A DNA stretch of 64,000 bases from Demequina sp. NBRC 110052 (GCF_002090075.1 NZ_BBRI01000002.1:124001-188000); one strand, 5' to 3'. Shown: positions 44,857 to 54,139, numbered from the stretch's first letter. Notes: generated by a model not told the origin, from the letters alone. Program-made: numbers and translations.

Positions 44857-45401
44857 CGTCCATCCTCCTTGATGGGGAGATCCGCGTCGTAGGGAAGGCG
44901 GGTGAGGGAGGTCCACTCCCGCACCCAATCCGGGACCTGAAGAGTACCCGGAATCTCGCCGAGCAGAGTCTCGAGCTCGTCGATCCGGACGGAGCCGCCG
45001 CGGCGCTTGAGGAACCGTGCGCGCACGATCGCGTGGGCCACGAGCGCATCTCCGCAGGTGAATCGCTGGTCCATGTAGAACCAGTCGTCGTCGACGCCGA
45101 GCACGCGCGTGGAGAGCTCGAACGACTGCCCCAGGGTGAGGGAGCGGCGATACGTGAGGGTCTGCCCGGCCACGACCGCGTACCAGCCGAGCGCGCGGGC
45201 CCGGCGGGCCATTCCCGAGCGGCGCATGAGGTCGGCGCGTCCCAGGTCCATGAGCGTGGCGAAGCGCCCGTTGTTCATGTGGCCCAGGACGTCGAGGTCG
45301 GTGGGGACCACGCGAAATGGCGTCACGGCGGTGTCCCACGGAGACAGGTCCGCGCGTCGTCGCCACAGCGTGTGCATTAGCAGGCGGAACCAGAGGTTCA
45401 C
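44853..45401 (-). CDS. Thioesterase-like hot-dog protein (THEM6/4HBT type)
   Basis: This 182-residue protein has the 4-hydroxybenzoyl-CoA-thioesterase-like hot-dog fold. The catalytic block DLDVLGHMNNGRFATLMDLGR near residue 35 has the Asp and the HMNN signature. It probably hydrolyses acyl-CoA esters. The start is a GTG overlapping the upstream MaoC gene by four bases, and its own stop overlaps the ligase start by four, so it is tightly coupled. Confidence 0.82.
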   Translation of the reverse strand: MNLWFRLLMHTLWRRRADLSPWDTAVTPFRVVPTDLDVLGHMNNGRFATLMDLGRADLMRRSGMARRARALGWYAVVAGQTLTYRRSLTLGQSFELSTRVLGVDDDWFYMDQRFTCGDALVAHAIVRARFLKRRGGSVRIDELETLLGEIPGTLQVPDWVREWTSLTRLPYDADLPIKEDGR

Positions 45402-46270
45402 GGTTCGACCCTCATCAGCAGGTGCGGCCTGGCGCCGTCCTTTGTCGTGACCGCGCAGTCCCAGCCGCCGTCGTGGGCGGCGGTCCTGTAGCCGACGGTG
45501 CCGGGCAGCAGAACCGGGCGCGCGAACCCAACTGTCGCGGTGTACGCGTCGGGGAGCCGGCTCTCGAGCTGCGCGAGCGCGTGTGCGTGCGTCCACATTC
45601 CATGGATCAGCGGGCGCGGGAAGCCGAAGGCGCGCGCCATGACCCGGCTGGTGTGGATGGGGTTCGGGTCGCCTGACACGGCCTTGTAGCGCTTTCCCAG
45701 ATCGCCCTTCAGGCGCCACAGCCCTTGCGGCGTGCCAGGCTCGAAGTGATCGCGTGGCAGGTCGACCGGATCGCCCGCGACATGCGAGCCCTGAGCGAGG
45801 TACGTGCTCACGCCGGTCCAGACCGTCTCGTCATGCACGCTGATCGCGCCGACAAGGTCGACGAGTGCGCCCTTGACGTGCGGGCGCGGCGCTTCCGCGT
45901 GCACCTCGATCCTGAGGGCTTCGCCGACGCCCACCGGCCGGTGCAGGGTCATCGTGTTGCGCACGTGCACCGCGCCGACCAGACGCACCGTGCTGTCCTG
46001 CGCGCCGAGCAGGCGCACATGCAGGGGGAACGCCAGCACGTGAAGCCACGTCGGCGGTACGGAGTCGCGCAGCGTGAAGCCGCACACGCGGTCGTACGCG
46101 GCAAGCCGCGCGGGGTCCTGGACCACGTGCTCCAGGACGAGGGAGTGCGAGGGCACGCGCGCCGGCGCTCGTCCTGCGGGCATCATCGCTCGCACGAACG
46201 CGGTGCGCAGGCCCGATGCGTCGGTCACCCGCACCTCCCGGCGCGCGGTCGCCTCGGTGTCGGCTCCCAT
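45398..46270 (-). CDS. MaoC-family (R)-specific enoyl-CoA hydratase (HtdX-like)
   Basis: This 290-residue protein has a degenerate N-terminal hot-dog and a C-terminal MaoC domain with the hydratase motif YKAVSGDPNPIHTS (Asp and His catalytic) and RPLIHGMWTHA. The size and double hot-dog layout match HtdX (Rv0241c). It would hydrate enoyl thioesters. The TGATG junction with the fabG gene couples their translation. The locus order MaoC-fabG4-thiolase mirrors mycobacteria. Confidence 0.87.
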   Translation of the reverse strand: MGADTEATARREVRVTDASGLRTAFVRAMMPAGRAPARVPSHSLVLEHVVQDPARLAAYDRVCGFTLRDSVPPTWLHVLAFPLHVRLLGAQDSTVRLVGAVHVRNTMTLHRPVGVGEALRIEVHAEAPRPHVKGALVDLVGAISVHDETVWTGVSTYLAQGSHVAGDPVDLPRDHFEPGTPQGLWRLKGDLGKRYKAVSGDPNPIHTSRVMARAFGFPRPLIHGMWTHAHALAQLESRLPDAYTATVGFARPVLLPGTVGYRTAAHDGGWDCAVTTKDGARPHLLMRVEP

Positions 46271-47616
46271 CAGGCGCCCACCAGGTTCTGGCCGCACACG
46301 CGGATCACCTGGCCCGTGACGCCCTGCGACGCCGGATCGAGCAAGTATCCGATCGTCTCCGCGACGTCGACGGGGCTGCCGCCCTGGCTCAGGCTGTTGG
46401 AGCGCCGGAACACCTCGCGCTGCACGAAGGGGATCTTGGCAGTCATGTCGGTCTCGATGAACCCCGGAGCCACCGCGTTCGCAGTGATGGCTCGCGAAGC
46501 GAGATCGGGCGCCATCGCCTCCACGAGGCCCGCGACTCCCGCCTTGGAGGCGGCGTAGTTCGTCTGGCCCTTGTTGCCGGCCAGGCCCGAGGTCGAGGCG
46601 ATGCCGACGATGCGTCCGCCTTCGGCGACCCCGCCGTCCACCGCGGGATCGAGAAGCACCTCGTTCATGCGCATCTGGGCCGCGAGGTTCACCTGGAGCA
46701 CGGATGCCCAGCGGCTCTGATCCGTGTTCGCGAGCATCTTGTCGCGCGTGATGCCTGCGTTATGCACCACTCCGTGGATCCGAGCCCCGCGCGAGGCGAC
46801 CAGGCCCGCGATCCTGGCCCCGGCGTCGGGCGCGGTGATGTCGAGCTGCAGCGCGGTGCCGCCCACCTCGTTGGCCACCGCCGCCAGCGACTCGCCAGCG
46901 GCGGGCACGTCGACGGCCACGATCTCGGCCCCGTCACGGGCAAGGGTGCGCGCGATGGCCGCGCCGATGCCGCGGGCCGCGCCCGTGACGACGACGATCC
47001 GGCCGTCGAGCGGCCGCTCCGAGATGCCCGCGACCGAAGGGGCGTGGCCCACCGCCCAGGTCTGTCCGTCGACGAAGGCCGAGCGTCCCTGGAGCAGGAA
47101 CTCCAGAGTCGACGCGACGTCAGCAGGGGTCGCGCCCTCCTCGACGCGCACAAGGTTGGACGTGGCGCCTCGTCGCAGCTCCTTGGCTACGGTCCGGTCG
47201 ATCCCGTCGAGCGCGCGCGCGACGGCGCGCTGCTCCCAGTCGCCTCCGGCGGGGCGCGCGAGGATCACCACTCGACCGGATCCCTCGAGCCCCCGCACAG
47301 CGGGCCTCAGCACGGCGCGCACGTGCTCGAGCTGATCGATGCGCGTCACCTCGGTGGCGTCAATGACTACGGCGCCGATGCGGTCGCCGTAGCCGGGCGT
47401 GACGTCCTCGCCGCCGTCGAGCACCGGCGCCTCGTACGGGCGCCCGAGCACGTCGAGCGTGCGGGCCCCCAAGGTGGCCTCGCCGATCTGCGCGAGCACC
47501 AGGGCGCCACCAGGGTAGGTGCGGCCGCGGCGCAGCACTGGCGGCTCCGCGAGTCCGGCGCGTGCCGCGACCTTGCGTCCGACGGGGGAGTGGAATGCCT
47601 TCTCGAGCACGCTCAT
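46270..47616 (-). CDS. fabG4: 3-oxoacyl-ACP/CoA reductase, high-molecular-weight FabG4 type
   Basis: This 448-residue protein is nearly twice normal FabG length. The N-terminal ~205 residues are a flavodoxin-like non-catalytic domain. The C-terminal SDR domain starts at VVVTGAARGIGAAIA, with NAG (VHNAGITRDKM), Ser in ASTSGLAG, YAASKAG catalytic Tyr-Lys and the PG motif VAPGFIETDMT. This matches mycobacterial FabG4 (Rv0242c), a NADH-dependent ketoacyl-CoA reductase. It sits between thiolase and hydratase genes as in Mycobacterium. Confidence 0.9.
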   Translation of the reverse strand: MSVLEKAFHSPVGRKVAARAGLAEPPVLRRGRTYPGGALVLAQIGEATLGARTLDVLGRPYEAPVLDGGEDVTPGYGDRIGAVVIDATEVTRIDQLEHVRAVLRPAVRGLEGSGRVVILARPAGGDWEQRAVARALDGIDRTVAKELRRGATSNLVRVEEGATPADVASTLEFLLQGRSAFVDGQTWAVGHAPSVAGISERPLDGRIVVVTGAARGIGAAIARTLARDGAEIVAVDVPAAGESLAAVANEVGGTALQLDITAPDAGARIAGLVASRGARIHGVVHNAGITRDKMLANTDQSRWASVLQVNLAAQMRMNEVLLDPAVDGGVAEGGRIVGIASTSGLAGNKGQTNYAASKAGVAGLVEAMAPDLASRAITANAVAPGFIETDMTAKIPFVQREVFRRSNSLSQGGSPVDVAETIGYLLDPASQGVTGQVIRVCGQNLVGA

Positions 47617-48884
47617 CACACCGCCTCCAGGATTGCGACGAGGCCCTGGCCGCCGGCCGCGCACACGGAGATGAGGCCCTTGCTGCCTGGACCCTTCTCG
47701 TGCAAGAGCTTCGCGAGTGTCGGGACAAGCCTCGCGCCTGTCGCGGCGAACGGATGGCCGACGGCGAGGGACGAGCCGGTGACGTTCAGCCGGTCGCGGT
47801 CGAGCTCGCCGATCGCCCCATCGAGTCCGAGCGACCGGCAGTACTCCTCGTCGGCCCACGCCTTGAGCGTGCTTACGACGGTGGAGGCGAAGGCCTCGTG
47901 GATCTCCACGAGCGCGAAGTCGCTCACTTCAAGACCCTGCCGTGCGAGCAGGCGGCCCGTGGCGGCGACGGGGCCGAGCAGCAGGTCGTCGCCGCCGGGG
48001 TGATCGACTGCGGCGATCTCGGCATCGACGATTCTCGCGAGCATCGGGAGTCCACGCTCCTTTGCCCACGTCTCGCTCGCGAGCAGCACGGCGGCCGCGC
48101 CGTCGGACAGCGCGGTCGAGTTGCCCGCGGTCATCGTGCCCTCGGGGCCCCCGAAGACGGGACGGAGCGCGGAGAGCTTCTCGACGGTCGTGTCTGGGCG
48201 CAGGATCGCGTCCTTGGCGAGGCCCAGGTAGGGCGTGACCAGGTCGTCGAAGAAGCCTTCCTGCCACGCAGCAGCGAGCTTGCGGTGCGACTCAGCGGCG
48301 ATCTCGTCCTGTTCCTCCCGGGTGACCGACCAGCGCGCGCCGGTGAGCGCCTGGTGCTCGCCCATGGACAGGCCCGTGCGCGGCTCCGCGACGCTCGGAG
48401 CCTGCGGCGCGAGGTGCGACGGCCGGATGCGAGCGAGCGCCTTGAGGCGGGCGGCGGGCGTCTTGGCGGCCTGGGCCGCCAGCAGAATCCGGCGCAGTCC
48501 GTCGCTCACGGCGATCGGAGCATCGGACGTCGAATCGACTCCGGCGGCAATTCCTGCGTCGAGCTGCCCCAGGGCGATCTTGTTCGCGATGTACATGGTC
48601 GTCTCGAGGCCAGTGGCACAGGCCTGCTGCAGGTCGCACGCCGGCGTGAGGGGGGACAGGGCCGAGCTGAGCACGGCCTCGCGCGTGAGGTTGAAGTCTT
48701 TCGAGTGCTTGAGGACCGCGCCGCCCGCGACCTCGCCGAGTCGCACTCCAGCGAGTCCGTGGCGCGCGACGAGTCCGTCGAGCGCCGCAGTGAGCAGGTC
48801 ATGGTTCGAGGCCTCGCGCAGAGGTCCTCCGGCCTTGGCGAATGGCGTGCGGTTTCCTCCGACGACCACGACGTTGTGGTTCAT
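47616..48884 (-). CDS. Acetyl-CoA acyltransferase (thiolase, FadA2/FadI-like)
   Basis: The 422-residue thiolase cleaves 3-ketoacyl-CoA in beta-oxidation. The nucleophilic Cys is in QQACATGLE near residue 94, His in EIHEAFAST and AVGHPFAATGARL, and the second Cys in CAAGGQG near the end. It is the first gene of the leftward operon and shares a 76-base gap with the divergent TetR gene, so it is the likely target of that regulator. Confidence 0.92.
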   Translation of the reverse strand: MNHNVVVVGGNRTPFAKAGGPLREASNHDLLTAALDGLVARHGLAGVRLGEVAGGAVLKHSKDFNLTREAVLSSALSPLTPACDLQQACATGLETTMYIANKIALGQLDAGIAAGVDSTSDAPIAVSDGLRRILLAAQAAKTPAARLKALARIRPSHLAPQAPSVAEPRTGLSMGEHQALTGARWSVTREEQDEIAAESHRKLAAAWQEGFFDDLVTPYLGLAKDAILRPDTTVEKLSALRPVFGGPEGTMTAGNSTALSDGAAAVLLASETWAKERGLPMLARIVDAEIAAVDHPGGDDLLLGPVAATGRLLARQGLEVSDFALVEIHEAFASTVVSTLKAWADEEYCRSLGLDGAIGELDRDRLNVTGSSLAVGHPFAATGARLVPTLAKLLHEKGPGSKGLISVCAAGGQGLVAILEAV

Positions 48885-48916
48885 AGTGCCTCCGATGCAG
48901 ATGGGGAACTCTCCGA

Positions 48917-48943
48917 TACCGACGGTAGCAGATACCCGGAGTA
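48917..48943. promoter_or_regulatory. Two related palindromes in the thiolase/tetR gap
   Basis: TACCGACGGTA (48917-48927) is a perfect 11-bp palindrome. TACCCGGAGTA (48933-48943) is an imperfect copy, 16 bp downstream. Both sit between the divergent starts, the expected place for a TetR operator. Confidence 0.5.
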
Positions 48944-48949
48944 CTTGTT

Positions 48950-48955
48950 ATATTG
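48950..48955 (+). promoter_or_regulatory. -10 element of the tetR gene (leaderless transcript)
   Basis: TATATT is an excellent -10 match and ends five bases before the ATG at 48961, so transcription probably starts at the start codon. The second palindrome lies just upstream, where the regulator could block polymerase. Confidence 0.5.
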
Positions 48956-48960
48956 AAGGC

Positions 48961-49593
48961 ATGGCAGACGTCAAGGTCGACGGCAGGGACACGCGCTGGG
49001 AGGCGCATCGCGCGCAGCGGCGCCGCGAGCTGGTGAGCCACGCCCTGCGTGCCATCCGGGTGCACGGTGGGGGCGTGAGCATGGAGGAGATCGCAGCCCG
49101 CGCCGGCACCTCCAAGACAGTCGTCTACCGGCACTTCGGCGACCGCTCCGGCCTCTACGCCGCCGTGGTCGACTCCGTGCACGACTACATCCACGCCGGG
49201 GTCACCGAGGCACTCTCGTCCACTGAGGACCGGGACCTCGAGCAGCTCGTGCACGATCTCGCCGACGCCTACCTTCGCCTCGTGGAGCGCGATCCCGAGA
49301 TCTACAGATTCGTGCTGCATCGGCCCCCGAGCACGGGCGAGCAGACGATCGATCCTGCAGGCTCCCTCACTGCGCTGATCGGCGACCACGTCGCCGATGC
49401 GATCGCCGGCAGGCTCCGCCACCGTGGCCTCGAGACCGACCAGGCCGCCACGTGGGGCCACGGGCTCGTCGGCTTCGTCCGCGCGTCGGCAGACCGATGG
49501 ATGGCCGCTGAACCCCGCCCACCGCGCGACATCGTCGTCGCTCAGATCTCCGCGCTCTTCGCACCCGCTTTCGCAGGCGCGCTCAGAGAGTGA
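48961..49593 (+). CDS. TetR-family regulator, divergent from beta-oxidation operon
   Basis: This 210-residue TetR/AcrR regulator has the helix-turn-helix at about 37-63 (VSMEEIAARAGTSKTVVYRHF). The C-terminal ligand domain (residues 80-205) is not diagnostic. Its divergent placement, the two palindromes in the intervening gap and its downstream acyl-CoA oxidase suggest a fatty-acyl-CoA-responsive repressor of the local beta-oxidation genes. That role is inference. Confidence 0.9.
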   Translation: MADVKVDGRDTRWEAHRAQRRRELVSHALRAIRVHGGGVSMEEIAARAGTSKTVVYRHFGDRSGLYAAVVDSVHDYIHAGVTEALSSTEDRDLEQLVHDLADAYLRLVERDPEIYRFVLHRPPSTGEQTIDPAGSLTALIGDHVADAIAGRLRHRGLETDQAATWGHGLVGFVRASADRWMAAEPRPPRDIVVAQISALFAPAFAGALRE

Positions 49594-49634
49594 CACGCGC
49601 CCTCCGAGGCGCACCCACCACCGAAGGAGCAACA

Positions 49635-51584
49635 ATGACGTTGACCGACACCTTGCAGACCGACGGACCCGCCGAGCAGATCACGACGCTCGGGTCGAGG
49701 CTGCGCGCCGCCCTCGACGGGCCGTACGCCGCGGAGCGGGCCGCGGCACGGGCGGCGTTCCCCGCCGAGAATCTGCTGCGCGACCCGGAGCTCTCGGTCG
49801 GGGAGTCCCGCGAGTGGGTGCTCGATCGCCTGCGCGAGCTCCAGGACTCCGGCTTCGGCTCTGCGGGCGTGCCCGACGGCAAGGACTCGGTCTCGGACCC
49901 GCTCACGGCCGTCGTGACCTTCGAGACTCTCGCTCACGGCGACCTCTCAGTGACGATCAAGTCGGGCGTCCAGTTCGGCCTGTTCGGCGGTGCGGTGATG
50001 AACCTGGGCACCGCGTGGCACCACGAGACCTTCCTGCCCGACATCACCGCGCTGCGGCTGCTCGGCGCATTCGCGATGACAGAGCTGGGCCACGGTTCCG
50101 ACGTCGCGAGCCTCGAGACCACCATCACCTACATCCCGGAGACGGACGAGTTCGAGGTCGACTCACCTACGCCAGGCGCGACCAAGGCGTACCTCGGCAA
50201 CGCCGCCACGCACGGCACCATGGCGGCGGTGTTCGGTCAGCTCATCGTCGACGGCGAGCGCCACGGGGTGCACACGATCCTGGTGCCGATCCGTACCGAC
50301 GACGGCGCGGATGCCACGGGGGTCATCACGGGCGACCACGGGCATAAGGGCGGCCTGCTCGGCGTGGACAACGGCACGCTGCGATTCGACCACGTGCGAG
50401 TGCCGCGCCGCATGCTCCTCGACCGCTACGGCGGCGTCACCGAGGACGGCGTGTACGTCTCCGAGATCGAGAACCCCAACCGTCGGTTCTTCACGATGCT
50501 CGGCACCCTCGTGCGAGGGCGCGTGTGCATCGCAGCCGGCTCCGGCATCGCCGCGCGCCGTGCGCTCTCGATCGCCGTACGCCACGGACTGCGCCGACGC
50601 CAGTTCCCGGCCCCCGGGCGTCAGGACGGCGTGCTGCTTCTCGACTACGCCACGCACCAGCGCCGTCTGCTCCCGCGCGTCGCCCGCGCGTACGCGCTCG
50701 GGTTCGCCCAGAACGAGCTCACCGGTCGCCTGGTGCACATCCAGGGCGGGGGAGAGCACACCGAGGACGACCAGCGCGAGCTGGAACTGCGTGCCGCCGG
50801 CCTCAAGGCGATGACCTCATGGTTCGCGAACGACGCCGTGCAGGAGGCGCGCGAAGCATGCGGCGGCGCGGGCTACATGAGCGAGAACCGCATCGTCGGC
50901 ATCCGGGAGGACGTCGACATCTTCGCGACCTTCGAGGGCGACAACACGGTGCTCATGCAGCTCGTGGCCAAGGGGATGCTGTCGGGCTACGCGGAGGCGT
51001 GGAAGGCGCTCGATCGTGCGGGCGTCGTGCAGGCGACCACGCGCGCGGTAGGCGAGGCGTTCATCGAGCGCACCGGCGCCACCGTGCTGTTCGAGCGCCT
51101 CGCCGAGACCGCGCGTCGCCGTCCCGAGGAGACGGCACTGGTGGACCGCGGCTGGCACGCGCTCATGTTCGAGGAGCGTGAGCGCCACACGCTCGAGGCG
51201 CTCGCGAGGCGCGCTCGCCAGGCAGGACGCGAGGACGGTGACAGGTTCGAGGCGATCAACCGGCTCGGAGGTCACATGCAGTTCGCCGCGCGCGCGCATG
51301 TGGAGAGGCAGGTGCTCGCGGCGTTCGTCGAGGCGCTCGACGCCATCGAGGATCCGGAGACGCGGGATGTGATGGAACGCGTGTGCTCGCTCTACGCGCT
51401 CGGGTCCATCCACGGCGACCGGGCCTGGTTCATGGAGCACCACCGCATGTCCGCAGGGCGCGCCAAGGCTCTCGGGGAGCAGATCGACGCACTGTGCAGG
51501 GAGCTGCGCCCTCACGCGCTCCCCCTCGTCGAGGGGCTCGGCGTCCCTGCCGAGTGGCTGCGCGCCGCGATCCTCGAGGGCTGA
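49635..51584 (+). CDS. Acyl-CoA oxidase / dehydrogenase (ACOX-type)
   Basis: This flavoprotein of 649 residues would oxidise acyl-CoA to enoyl-CoA, the first beta-oxidation step. The N-terminal helical domain leads to the FAD-binding TELGHGSDV motif near residue 157. The C-terminal helical extension (EQIDALCRELRPHA...) makes it as long as peroxisomal-type oxidases, longer than the 380-residue dehydrogenases. AGGAG lies 5-6 bases before the ATG. It starts 41 bases after tetR, probably co-transcribed, completing the pathway encoded by the divergent operon. Confidence 0.88.
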   Translation: MTLTDTLQTDGPAEQITTLGSRLRAALDGPYAAERAAARAAFPAENLLRDPELSVGESREWVLDRLRELQDSGFGSAGVPDGKDSVSDPLTAVVTFETLAHGDLSVTIKSGVQFGLFGGAVMNLGTAWHHETFLPDITALRLLGAFAMTELGHGSDVASLETTITYIPETDEFEVDSPTPGATKAYLGNAATHGTMAAVFGQLIVDGERHGVHTILVPIRTDDGADATGVITGDHGHKGGLLGVDNGTLRFDHVRVPRRMLLDRYGGVTEDGVYVSEIENPNRRFFTMLGTLVRGRVCIAAGSGIAARRALSIAVRHGLRRRQFPAPGRQDGVLLLDYATHQRRLLPRVARAYALGFAQNELTGRLVHIQGGGEHTEDDQRELELRAAGLKAMTSWFANDAVQEAREACGGAGYMSENRIVGIREDVDIFATFEGDNTVLMQLVAKGMLSGYAEAWKALDRAGVVQATTRAVGEAFIERTGATVLFERLAETARRRPEETALVDRGWHALMFEERERHTLEALARRARQAGREDGDRFEAINRLGGHMQFAARAHVERQVLAAFVEALDAIEDPETRDVMERVCSLYALGSIHGDRAWFMEHHRMSAGRAKALGEQIDALCRELRPHALPLVEGLGVPAEWLRAAILEG

Positions 51585-51593
51585 TTCGCGCAC

Positions 51594-51705
51594 CGGGATC
51601 CGATCCGGGAATCGCACGGCCGGCCGCTATCGTTGACACCCGTGCGCCATAGGCGCGCCTGCTCGACGGCGAGCGGTCCTCTCACCCCACTCGGATCGGA
51701 TCCCG
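51594..51705. promoter_or_regulatory. Paired operator-like palindromes before the MFS gene
   Basis: CGGGATCCGATCCG (51594-51607) and CGGATCGGATCCCG (51692-51705) are exact reverse complements 98 bp apart. Each contains the 11-bp palindrome GGATC-N-GATCC. The downstream copy ends two bases before the ATG, over the ribosome-binding site. A TTGACA lies between them at 51633-51638. Confidence 0.5.
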
Positions 51706-51707
51706 CC

Positions 51708-52961
51708 ATGCCCGCGCTCAGCCCCACCCGCGTCCGTCTCTCGCTCCTCGCGCTCGCGCTCGGCGGCTTCGGCATCGGCACCACGGAGTTCGTGGCGATG
51801 GGCCTGCTTCCCGACATCGCGCGCGACCTGCTTCCCGAGCTGTATGCACAGGACCCAGACGCCGCACTCGCGCGCGCAGGCATGGTGATCTCCGCGTACG
51901 CCGCAGGAGTCGTCGTCGGGGCGCCCACGATCGCCGCGATGGCGTCGCGCTTTCCGCGCCGGACCCTGCTCGCTGTCCTCGCCGCCCTGTTCACGGTAGG
52001 CACGCTCGCGTCGGCCGCCGCGCCCACGTTCGAGCTGGTGGTCGTCGCCCGATTCGCCGCAGCGCTGCCGCACGGCGCGTACTTCGGCATCGCGGCGCTG
52101 GTCGCCGCTGACCTGATGGGGCCCGGCCGACGCGGCAGGGCGGTGGCCTTCGTGCTCACGGGCCTCACGATCGCCAACGTCATCGGAGTGCCCACGGTCA
52201 CGTTCCTGGGTCAACAGGCGGGGTGGCGCGTCGCGTACGTCGCGGTCGCGCTCATCTTCGCCGCGACGACGGCGGCCATCCGCGTCCTCGTGCCCTGGCA
52301 GGCGGGCGACCCGCACGCCACCGTGCGCCGCGAGCTCAGCGCATTCTCCCGTCCCGCCGTGTGGTTCGCGCTCCTCACGGGCGCGATCGGCTTCGGCGGC
52401 TTCTTCGCGGTCTACAGCTACGTCTCTCCGCTCGCCACCGAGGTCACAGGGACGTCCGAGGGCTTCGTCCCGCTCGCGCTGGTCACGCTCGGCCTCGGCA
52501 TGACGGCCGGCAACGCCGTCGGCGGACGGCTCGCGGACCGCGACCCGATGCGCGCGATTCTCACGATGTTCGGTGCCTTCGCGGCCGCGCTGATCGCCCT
52601 CGCGATCGCCTCCGGCACCGTCCCTGGCCTGCTGGCCGGCCTGTTCCTGGTCGGCGCGTCGGCCGCAGCGCTCTCGCCGGCGATCCAAACGCGTCTCATG
52701 GACGTCGCGAGCGAGAGCCAGACGATGGCGGCTGCCGTGAACCACTCGGCCCTCAACCTCGGCAACAGCCTCGGAGCCGCCCTCGGCGGCGCCGTGATCG
52801 CTGCGGGTTGGGGCTACCTCGCGCCCACCTGGCTGGGCCTCGCCCTGTGCGTGCCTGGCGTCGCCTTCGCCCTTGCGGGCTGGGCCGTGACGCGTCGCGA
52901 GCAGCCCGCCGCGGACGGAGTGGACGAGGCGACGCCCGTCCCGGTTCACGCCCCGCGCTGA
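51708..52961 (+). CDS. MFS transporter, DHA1/arabinose-efflux type
   Basis: This permease of about 417 residues has 12 hydrophobic segments. The start LLALALGGFGIGTTEFVAMGLLPDIA is the classic DHA1/AraJ-like efflux signature with a TTEFV conserved block. It probably exports a drug or metabolite by proton antiport. The ATG is close behind the right operator copy, so the regulator may also block translation initiation. No local regulator gene is adjacent. Confidence 0.85.
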   Translation: MPALSPTRVRLSLLALALGGFGIGTTEFVAMGLLPDIARDLLPELYAQDPDAALARAGMVISAYAAGVVVGAPTIAAMASRFPRRTLLAVLAALFTVGTLASAAAPTFELVVVARFAAALPHGAYFGIAALVAADLMGPGRRGRAVAFVLTGLTIANVIGVPTVTFLGQQAGWRVAYVAVALIFAATTAAIRVLVPWQAGDPHATVRRELSAFSRPAVWFALLTGAIGFGGFFAVYSYVSPLATEVTGTSEGFVPLALVTLGLGMTAGNAVGGRLADRDPMRAILTMFGAFAAALIALAIASGTVPGLLAGLFLVGASAAALSPAIQTRLMDVASESQTMAAAVNHSALNLGNSLGAALGGAVIAAGWGYLAPTWLGLALCVPGVAFALAGWAVTRREQPAADGVDEATPVPVHAPR

Positions 52962-53052
52962 TCCGCGCGTCGCGTTGCACGGCCGCGGCAGCACCACCAC
53001 AATGGCGCCACCGGCGGGCCGACGACGTCCCGCCCCGAGCCCGGGAGTCCCC

Positions 53053-54099
53053 ATGACCGACGCGACGATCGAAGAGCTGCACGTCACCACCGACCGGCTC
53101 AGGACGCGCGTGCTCGAGCGAGGCGGCCCCTCCGCTCGGCGCACGCTGGTGCTGATCCACGGCAACGTCTCCAGTGCAGATTTCTGGCGGCCGACCATGG
53201 CGGCTCTGGACTCGGACATTCGCGCCTTGGCGATCGACCTGCGCGGCTTCGGCGGCTCCGAGCCGCGCGATGTCGACGCGACGCGCGGCGTGCGGGACTT
53301 CTCCGATGATGTGGCGGCGGCGCTCGATACGATCGGGGTGGGCCGTGCGGACGTCGTGGGCTGGAGCATGGGCGGCGGCGTGGCGATGCAGCTGCTGATC
53401 GACCGTCCCGAGCTCGTGTCGTCGCTCACGCTGGTCTCGCCGGTCTCTCCGTACGGCTTCGGTGGCACTGCGGGCGCGGATGGTCGACGGCTGACGGCCG
53501 ATGGCGCGGGCACCGGTGGCGGGGGAGCCAATCCGGACTTCGTCGCGAGGCTCGCGGCGGGGGATCGCACCGACGAGGCGGCCACGTCGCCACGCTCGGT
53601 CTACCGCGCGTCATACGTGGTGGACGCGGCCACCGCCGAGGGCAGCGAGGACGAGTGGGTCGACGCGATGCTCACCACGCGCACGGGAGAGGGCGCCTAC
53701 CCCGGAGATGCCGTGCCCAGTGAGGCGTGGCCCGGGTTCGCCGCGGGTAGCAGGGGAGTGCTCAACACCATGTCGCCACGCTGGTTCGACACCTCGGGCA
53801 TCGTCGACGTCGACCCCAAGCCGCCCGTGCTGTGGGTTCACGGGGATCAGGACGCGATCGTCAGCGACGCCTCGATGTTCGACCTCAACCGGTTGGGCGA
53901 GCTCGGCATCGTGCCGGGGTGGCCCGGTGCCGAGGTCGCGCCCGCGCAGCCCATGGTGGCCCAGACCCGCGCGGTGCTCGACGCCTATGCGGCCCGGGGA
54001 GGCGCCGTCCGCGAGCTCGTGCTCGAGGGCTGCGGTCACTCAGCCCACCTCGAGCGGCCCGACGCGTTCCGAGCCGCGCTCGCCGCGCATCTCGCCTGA
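53053..54099 (+). CDS. Alpha/beta hydrolase
   Basis: This 348-residue protein has the alpha/beta hydrolase core: oxyanion HGNVSSADFW near residue 36, nucleophile elbow GWSMGGG near 100, acid near GDQDAIV and a final CGHSAHLE (His) near 330. A large cap region (about 130-230) gives an unusual lid. GGGAG lies 6 bases before the ATG. There is no signal peptide. The substrate is unknown; it is a separate gene in the gap before the importer operon. Confidence 0.82.
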   Translation: MTDATIEELHVTTDRLRTRVLERGGPSARRTLVLIHGNVSSADFWRPTMAALDSDIRALAIDLRGFGGSEPRDVDATRGVRDFSDDVAAALDTIGVGRADVVGWSMGGGVAMQLLIDRPELVSSLTLVSPVSPYGFGGTAGADGRRLTADGAGTGGGGANPDFVARLAAGDRTDEAATSPRSVYRASYVVDAATAEGSEDEWVDAMLTTRTGEGAYPGDAVPSEAWPGFAAGSRGVLNTMSPRWFDTSGIVDVDPKPPVLWVHGDQDAIVSDASMFDLNRLGELGIVPGWPGAEVAPAQPMVAQTRAVLDAYAARGGAVRELVLEGCGHSAHLERPDAFRAALAAHLA

Positions 54100-54139
54100 A
54101 CGCCCCCACGCCCGCGGCCGACGCGGCGGCGAAGCTCGC

